Below are positions 39,501-48,500 of a stretch of DNA of 64,000 bases, one piece after another. Below the pieces are notes generated by a model. It made no database searches, was not told the DNA's origin, and was given only the letters and a program-made list of their open reading frames with translations. How positions within the stretch are numbered: position 1 is the first letter of the stretch; every line of letters begins with the position of its first letter. This stretch comes from Carposina sasakii. Its lineage: Eukaryota > Arthropoda > Insecta > Lepidoptera > Carposinidae. Position numbers and translations under genes: made by a program. The DNA is taken from the NCBI GenBank assembly GCA_014607495.2, contig CP053163.1, positions 3,886,716 to 3,950,715 of the forward strand. The letters run 5' to 3'.

Positions 39501-42500
39501 GGAACACTAAATGAACGGAATGTAAATATAGAAATGTGCTTACGTCATTTCTGAGAGTGTAGTTCAGTAATTACTGTGTTTATCAGAGAGGTCTCCGGTC
39601 TGGATTCCCTTGGGTGATCCACGAATTAATATTACTCGAGCAGCTTACTCGGCATTTCATATTTTGTAAAAAATCAAGCGAGATAATAATAAGTATGATA
39701 TACGTATCGGCCAAGTCGAGTGCGAAGCAAACACTGCCGTGCCATCCTTTACTGGAACCATTTCACCGCATTTTCAGGCCCTTATTTGAGAACCTCTGGA
39801 TAAGACCAGGACGCAGAAATTTTCGTCAACTAGTAAGCTATAATCATATACTTAAAATCCAAAATTTCAAGTCTGTAGGTCATTTAGTTCCGATGTTAAG
39901 CGAAAGCAAAATTTCGCATTTATGACAGACACTCACTCACTCACTCATGATCATCAAATTAAACTAGTACTTCCCATAAACTCAAAGAGCTGAAATTTGG
40001 TACAGAGTTAGGGTTTAATGGCCACATAAAGGAAAAACTATAAAAACTAGGATAATCGAAGATCTGGAGTACCTGGTGACCCTAATTAGAAAACACAAGA
40101 GCCCGACCAAATTACTTTTACAAAAAATGTTCAACTTGGTGGGCCGCTTCATTTGATGTCAAAAATCGAAGGTCTGGGCTATCTGATGAAGAACCCTCAG
40201 CTGGTCTCAGCTGTATTAGAGATATGGTAATGCCCTCTTCTACTATTGGTAGCGTGTATTCGCCGCGTGTTGCCGGCAGAGTAGAATTCGTAGCACCCCA
40301 TGTCTGCCCGTTGGAATCATACGAGGCGATTAAGGGTTTCCGGGAGGTGGGCAGCAGCGCCTCCCGTGTTGACAACATAGTCCAAAATATAAACTCCGGT
40401 CACCAACCCACCTGCGTGGTGACTATGGGCGAATTAGTCTAGGACTACTTCCAGCATGGACTGCAATAATGATGATGATTATGACTATTGGTACATAAAA
40501 AAATCGTCTGTCATTTCCAGCGTAGTGGGACACATCTTCTAATTTAATCTAGCCTATAGCGTCCCACTTGGGCGAATATACGCATATTAATAAAATTAAA
40601 GGAAATAAATCAATATACCCACGTTTCTACAAAAAGAAGTGAAATCCCACCAAAAACATTCTGTAAAAAACTAGCCAAGTCTCGATGGAGCTGCTTGTTT
40701 ATCTCCAAAAAGTAATGAAATCTAGATAAAGTCGTGCCAAGTGTAAGGTTCCTTACTGCGATTTCTTTATTATTATAGTTAATGTTGTGTGACTTGGCCG
40801 TTGAACATATTGTTGTATGTAAGGTGGGATGTAATTTATTAAATGAATTATGCAATTTTCTATTTGTAAATATGTTTTAGATTTAAGTTTTTTTTTTCTG
40901 TATTTACCCAATCGCATAATTCATATACGAATTATAATGGAAAAGATTTATCATCCTCATATTCCGTTGGTGATCATTTTGATGATGACACCAATTTTAG
41001 TCTCTAAGCGATTATTTACTGCGATTTAATCTGTTAGTTTTTAATTAAAATAAATTTTCACAAATTAATAATACATCCTTACGAACACGAAATTCAAGAT
41101 CATAAAATAAGTAGATAACATAATAAAGTACTGAGACTTATTACATCCCTTGGCGACCTTAATTATGTATTTCGACTACACACTGCCCTTTTTACGGCAC
41201 TTTAAACTCTCATAAGAACATGTACCTGAATTATTCTCACTTCCGGAAAAAAGTTTTTCCTGTTGAAACGACTGTGGGAGTGTGTGGAGTGCGCAGATAA
41301 TAAAATATGCATGTACAGAGCCCTTTTCATAACAGATGTACTTATAGAATAAAAGTAATATTAAATCATTTTACGTCATAAGAAAACTTGATAGATTTAG
41401 ATACTTGTACATCTCTTACTAATTTGAAGGGTCCTAATTAGTCACTTAGTAACTTGACCCTCAACAATATTTTTTAATCCGTCTACTCAGCCAGTGTGGT
41501 GACTGGGGGCAAAAACCCTATGACAGTAGCCTTGTGTGTGCCCTGGAAGAGGTCTACATCTAGCAGTGGACTGCAACGGGGATGATCAAAGAAATGCAAT
41601 AAGAAAAAAAATCCCTAGAGGACCTATGGGCGTTTTTCTACTAGACGACACGATACGACCACGATAAGGACATGACTACGGCTTTTTGGACGCAAAAATG
41701 TATTAAACAGTAAGGCTCGTTTTTTCACTAGACGACACGACCACGACACGGCCCCCATATTAGATGATGGAATGTCGTTATCATGGAAAAACGCCTTATA
41801 AATACCTTATAATGGTACCTATAATATTTTTCTTTGCAGTAGAAAGTTACGTCGGGCACACGTTGCCGCTGTGGCGGGTGGACCGCCGGCAGATGGGGGC
41901 GTTTCCTCTGCATCGCCTCCAACGATGTACCCCCAGCAGTCAGCAAAAGGATAATGCTACTTGTAAATTGTAAGTCTTAGGCATAGGCAAAGAAGAATAA
42001 GATGTCATAGAGTATAATGTCCTACTAACTGCCTCGATGCACCATGAGACTTTCCGGTACCTCACAATTCCACCCTTAGATTGAATTACTGTACATTACA
42101 GTACATTAGTAATGTAGTACATTACTGTCATTTCAGTAATGCAATCTAAGTGTTAAGGCATAGGAAACTGGATGGTTTTATAAACTGGTAAACATGTATA
42201 AGTTAGGTGTATAAATACTTAGTGAAGACGAAAGATATAGAGTCAGTAGTACCTTTATTATATGTATGGCATCTACATTACCTAATAGGTTTAAGTCATA
42301 ATCTTCTAATAAACATTCAATTCATTGTAAAATCTTGCAACATAATGCGGAAATATACATAGTAAAATATTTGGATAATGTCAATTCTTCTTCACTTTAA
42401 ATTGTTCTGCGCCAACGCGGGGCTTCACTAGAATATAAGCTGCATCTTCTTCCGTACATTTCATAAAAGTCCACTAAGGAACTTTCTCTTGAGCTTTTTT

Positions 42501-45500
42501 TATATTAGCCAGCAACTTGTCACTGATCACATACATCCATCCCCGTAATGTTTTAAGCCTCGAGCACACCGGATGCGTATGCGTACACGTAAGGATAGAT
42601 AACAAGCGGTGACAGTTCCATACGTTAAACTCAGAGGTTCTATGCTTACGTGTACGCATACGCATCCGGTGTGCTCGAGGCTTAAACGGGGCTATGAAAT
42701 CTCTGACCGTGCAGGTCTACCATATTTTGGGAACTCAACTGTTTGCTAATGTTAAATTACTTATACCGTATAGGTATGCCATAGCCCTAAGTAATAAGTT
42801 AGTTATAGATATTTAAAATTTTTATGTCATCTGCCCAAGAAGCATGACCTGCGAGTCACGATATGATAAAACGATTTATCGACTTTAGCCTGTCAAAATA
42901 CGATAAACATAGCCGTCATGTTGAATTTTGTATGAAGACGATACGATATCGTACGATACGATATCCACGATGCGTGGTCATTCTAGGGGGGCTGATTGTC
43001 TTAAATGTTAATACACATTTAAATGAGATTTGTAATTAAGGGAACGACTAAATAGGTGTGATAGCTCTTGATCTTTTTCCTAGATTCCTCCGACTTTAAT
43101 CCCTCTGGTACTCAGGGAGTCACGGCATTGAGATCTAAATAGGTTTCGCTGGCAACTTCCAGGAACTCGCTAATATGCATAGGGAAATTGGATCGATGAA
43201 GCTTAATATAGAATAGATTCCATCGAGCAACGTTTGCATTCTCTTTTTACAAATTTAAGATAAAACATAAATAAATATACGACACGATATAACTAAGAGT
43301 GTAACAGGAGGGGTATCTTAAGAGAAAAACTAGGAAAATAGCCAACTATAATAAACCCACCCACAAAATTGGAGACTCGAAATCACATGTTTATTTTGCT
43401 AGACAGTTTGGAGAATTCCAAAACTATTTAGGAATGTCTATTCAATTTTTAATTGTGATTTCGAGTCTCAAATTTTGGGGACAAGTTCTTTTGAGGGATC
43501 GCCCACCACCGGGCCCTATATCCTTCTATATTCAATTCAATATTCTTTGTAGTTGGCTATCTTCATAGAATTTAGCTTAACAAACTTTTGTTACATCCTG
43601 TAAAAGAGCGCACATTTAGTAGCATCACTAGCTTACCAAAAAGTTTCTTATGTACATACACGGCTGTATTCCCGAAATGGGGTAGCCAGGGTGATAAAGG
43701 AAATACCACAGACACACATAGCTTATCTGTGACAGAAGTAAGTGATCAGTGACAAGTTGCTAGTTTATCACCTGAGATAATGCCCGAGTTCCTTAGTCGA
43801 TTCTTACGACATGCACGGGAGGTGATGCAGCTCATGTACTCGTATTCTAGTGAAGCCCACAGCAACAGTACAAATTTTAATTGTTTGTATTTAAAATCAG
43901 ATTCAAATCATATTTAACTGGGATGATATAGCACGGCGTCTATCACAGTTAATCCCCATGATCCCGACACTGTCACGGGCGAATCACATTCGTCGTGTTA
44001 GCGGCGCTTAACATGTTCTGTTTGATAGTTCAACGAGTACTAGTAATACAGTGATAATGTGTTATGAGCTACTAGTAGATGCGTGCGTGCATGAACTGCA
44101 GAAATTTCGAAATTATCCGGGATTAATATATTTTCCCGGGATAAAAAGTAGCCTATGTCCTTTCTCGTGGGGTCTACTCTGAAATGCCGCTTTCGATGCT
44201 TTCGGTCCGACCGAAGCCCGACCGAATCGAAGCCTTTGACCCTACTACGAAATTTCTTCGGATGTTCAAAACTCATTCGGAACCATAGAGAATAATTCAC
44301 ATTGACTAATATTATAAGCCTGTCAAATAGAGTTCGATCGGACCGAATGAAAAAACGGCGCGACTGACCCGATCGAAAGCAGCTCGTAGTAGAAAACACC
44401 TCGATATTCGGCCGATACTTCGTTTATAGTCACTTCAGAGTAGACCCCCAGGCTCTTGACTGTCTGTGTACCAAATTTAATTTAAATTGGTTCAGTAGTT
44501 TTAGCGTGAAAGCGAGACAGACAGACAGAGTTACTTTCGCATTTATAATGTTAGTAAGGTTTATGTGTAATTAGAGTTCCAAGGATAGCAGTGCTGTTCA
44601 GGTATGTGCAAAACCATGTTCTTTATGATGCCTATATTATGTGAAATGTTCCTTCAAGGCCGCAATATTACGGCGCCGCTATTCAGCAAAACTAAAGCTC
44701 TAGATCTCTTACATATAAACTCGATATGACGTCCTATGCTACGACACAGCTTCGGTTCACGCTACGACACAGCTTCGGTTCACGCTACGACACAGCGTCG
44801 GTTCACGCTACGACACAGCGTCGGTTCATGCTACGGCACAGCTGATAAAAGCGCTAGTGTCTTTGTAATTTTAATACTGTTACATTTCAGAGCACAAGCG
44901 TGTGGTTACAGCTACTGCGTTACACTGGCGCTGAAGCTCCGCCCCTATCATGACGTCATGGCCTCACGATTGCCACACGACTCACTTCATAGTCCCACCT
45001 CCTCTTTTATACCTTCTTCATGCACTAGGTTGAAAGTTATACGCAGTGGGGTAAGAAAAACCTTTTAACTAACTATTAATTAATTTAACTCATTTCCTTT
45101 TGTCCACAGTTGCCCCTACAGTGAAAGTGCCAAACCAGTTATTAGGTGCCCCATTAGGCACAGATGTTAAACTTAAGTGCTATGTAGAAGCCTACCCCAA
45201 TACGATTAACTATTGGATCAAAAATAGAGGCGAAATGCTATTAGATGGGTGAGTATTATGTCGTGATCAGATCATAGAATTGAATATTTCATGGCATAGT
45301 CAACTGTTTTAAATGTTCAACGTTTAACGTTCTAGTGACCAGATTATTAAATATTCATCGTTTAACGTTATTTATATGTATGGTTTTATGGTTTATGCTG
45401 CCGGTATTATAATGTAGTGTATACTCCACGAGACGCCCAGACTAGTTCTTCGTTGTCCAACAATACGAGTACGCGTTTCTAAAACCAAACCGTGCAAACT

Positions 45501-48500
45501 GAAAGATACTGAAAATTGATTCAAAAATATTTTTATTTAATTTTGTACATTTTAGCAATATTGGAAAACATTTTCATTACTATGAAAGGCTTCATAAAAA
45601 ACCTTTATAATTTTCCCAAGATTTAATATGATGAAAAAAAAAACTTTCTAAAACTTATTAGTTAATTTTTTTAAATCCTAAATAGAATGAATATTACTAA
45701 AGCTCCCAAAAAGCTAGTATTTACAATAGCAGTTCTCAATAAGATTTTTCTTTCAGGCCTAAATACACGATACGTGAGGAGAAATCTTCATACAAAGTGT
45801 CCATGTGGCTGACAATTCGTCAATTCTCTAGAAGTGACATCGGTACATACAACTGCGTTAGCACCAATTCATTAGGCAAGAGCGAGGGTACTCTAAGACT
45901 TTATGGTAAGCCTTATAAGAATTATATAAATTTGTGAAATTATATAATTCACAGATTGTATTCTATAAATGTTAAAAACTTATAGACGGCTAATATCACC
46001 TATACACTATGACCTGCGGACATAGTCTATGCTATATTAAAAATAATTAAAATACGCCGAACGAATGCGTTGCAATGAGTTAAGCCGTTGATAAACCCGT
46101 CAACAAAATCGGCATAGGACTATGGTGTATATATGGTGTATACAGGGTGATTTTTGGTCGTCAACGTTTCCGAAAACTACGGAATCTCCTCATCATCACG
46201 ATCATTTTTCTCCATGGAAGCATACCTGGGAAGTGTCTGGTTTCCAAAATATTAGGGTCCAAAGTTGAGTAAATAGACTGCGTTTTTCTGCATAAATGCA
46301 CATAGACGCGCGTAGCAGGATTTTTTCACGAAAAATAATTAATATCTGTCTATAAAAAAACTAACATAAACACTAGACACTATAAATTTCGCACGATCAA
46401 GGAATTTAAAATTTTTTTTCAAAAAAAAATTTTTTTTCCCCAGCATTTTTTTTGGCATAAACTTACTTTATTTCATGTATAGAATACGTACCCTTCTTTA
46501 AAGGTGGCCACAAAAAACACTCTGTATAGGAATAACAATTTTGTCCTCTCAATAACGGAAAAATCATGAACATCATCATCAGCCAATTGTAGTCCACTGC
46601 TGGACGTAGACTCAGTCACTACCAGCCACTCATTAAGTCATCGGTTTATCTGGCCGGAGGGCATCCAACGCTACGTTTGCCGAGAAGCATTCTCCATTGG
46701 AGGACCTACTTACCAGCACAGTACTGCGTTCAAACTTTGACTTAATAAATTACCGCTCGATGATATGCCAAGTCACGGCAAAGACAATCGCGCATGCTGC
46801 CGGCATAGTATGTAGGACCCTTCAATATTATATATCTATTTGAAATCAGTGCATCATTGTAAACTTACTCTTTAGAATCGCACCAAATAAAATCCAATAT
46901 TTAACTACCTACTTATCGAAGTTTGTTGGCGTTAATGTTTCTTAAAATAGAATCAAATGCGTAGGGCCTATTTCAATAGAAATATGTTTATTGTTTTAGT
47001 AGTATAAATAACCATGTTTACCTTTACACTTCATAAATAGCTTAGTCATGGCCCTTAACTATAAAGTACTTGCTTTATAAACACAAGTAAAGAACATGCA
47101 TATAAAATTGACGAAGTTCATTATTTAGAATGACGTAAATACAAATTGTGTACTAACTCACTGCGGCATCCAATGTTCAAAATAGAACTTGGCCAGTTAT
47201 CCATACGAACTTTTGAATATTCAATATTGTCTGACTATTTGTAGAATATATTTGTGTTTCCCTAAAAACACAACACAAAATTTCCTTTTTCCATGCCATT
47301 TAATTAACCTATTTGTTACAGAAATAAAACTGAACTCCTACGCTGAGGATTTTAGCAATCAAATAAGTGTCGCTGGAGGTGAACCATTTATTTTATTACA
47401 CTAGATTTACTTATATATTTTGGTGTATTCCACTATAGAAATCTCTCGATAGGAAATAGAGCCAATTTTTCTAGTGTCATATCATCATAATTACATTTAC
47501 AGCCCTGAGAAGTCCACTGTTGGACATAGGCCTCCCCTAACAACCTCCACTCCGACCGGTCGGAAGCAGCCTGTATCCAACCGACGCCTGCGACCTTGGC
47601 CAGGTCGTCCGTCCTTGTGACATATAAAACAGATTATTTGTATTATTGTATTTTGTTCACATTTTCTTGTGTCAAATAGTCTAATAGAATTCTATAAGTC
47701 GTCGGTGCTATTTACGTGAGTTGAGATTATTCTACTTTCTTTCTTGCGGACTAGAGACCAGTTGTTTGAGCACTATGCTTATAGCGGCACTATACATGGC
47801 TATTTGCATTTATATTCGGCAAACTATCATGTGGATAGTATAATGACAAGATATTGGCTCTATTTGCCTATTTGATAAATAAGACCAATACTAACTACAA
47901 GTTAACGTGCACTAGTCGATTTTTCGACGCATATGAAAAGGATCAAACAGGCAAATATGCAAGTAAAATGTATTATTACTAACACCAAAGTGATTGTACT
48001 TTCACTAACTCCAATATGGATCTCGGTCTGAAATAAATAATTTTTATTTGATTTATTTTTTATAGAGGCTGGCAAGGCAATATGAATGGCTGTACTTGCC
48101 TGTACCTATATTTGCATGTTTGAGTCTATGTCAAATATTTGTACAAATACAACAAACAGTCAATAGCAAATACAAATAGCCATGTAAAGGCCACCATTAT
48201 AAAACAAACTACATACTTACAATATTTGTGTCATTGTATATCCAGGCCTAAGTTATAGTGGAAACTAAACAAAACTAAAGCTTCGTTTACATGATACCAT
48301 TCTCGTGCCTGTTGCATACAATTTTATTGAAATAGTCACTTTCAAACAAACACAGTTCTCCTCATCACTACCATCAAAATAAATTCTGGCTATCAAAGCG
48401 TAAACACAGTTAATAATGTAAATAAACTTCTCCACAGGTTTGACGGAAGCAGCAAAGGGCAACAATGCAAAAACCACACTTCAACGAACCTTTACATTGC

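Larger units (their letters stand above)
35475..41839 (+). other. Intron 4 (6.4 kb)
   Basis: It splits Ig2. It holds a 62-bp repeat also present at 51780 (35917-35978, inverted), an inverted-repeat element (36211-36512), a minus-strand retroposon copy (36654-36992), a diffuse repeat (37025-37280), a MITE (39129-39416), a minus-strand interspersed repeat (40115-40475), and a small inverted-repeat stretch just before exon 5 (41629-41796). Confidence 0.85.
41970..45109 (+). other. Intron 5 (3.1 kb)
   Basis: It contains a foldback (42075-42150), an interspersed repeat (42405-42745) split by the 42-bp-palindrome element, a foldback MITE (43288-43603), a minus-strand repeat (43665-43870), a retroposon copy split by another MITE (44085-44556) and a 23-bp minisatellite (44738-44843). 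Confidence 0.85.
45906..47321 (+). other. Intron 7 (1.4 kb)
   Basis: It contains a nearly full-length MITE-A copy (46138-46530) followed directly by an interspersed repeat copy (46562-46770). Confidence 0.85.

Noticed and set aside
44040..44399. 119-codon minus-strand frame
   Set aside because: It is read through a retroposon and a nested palindrome-rich MITE.
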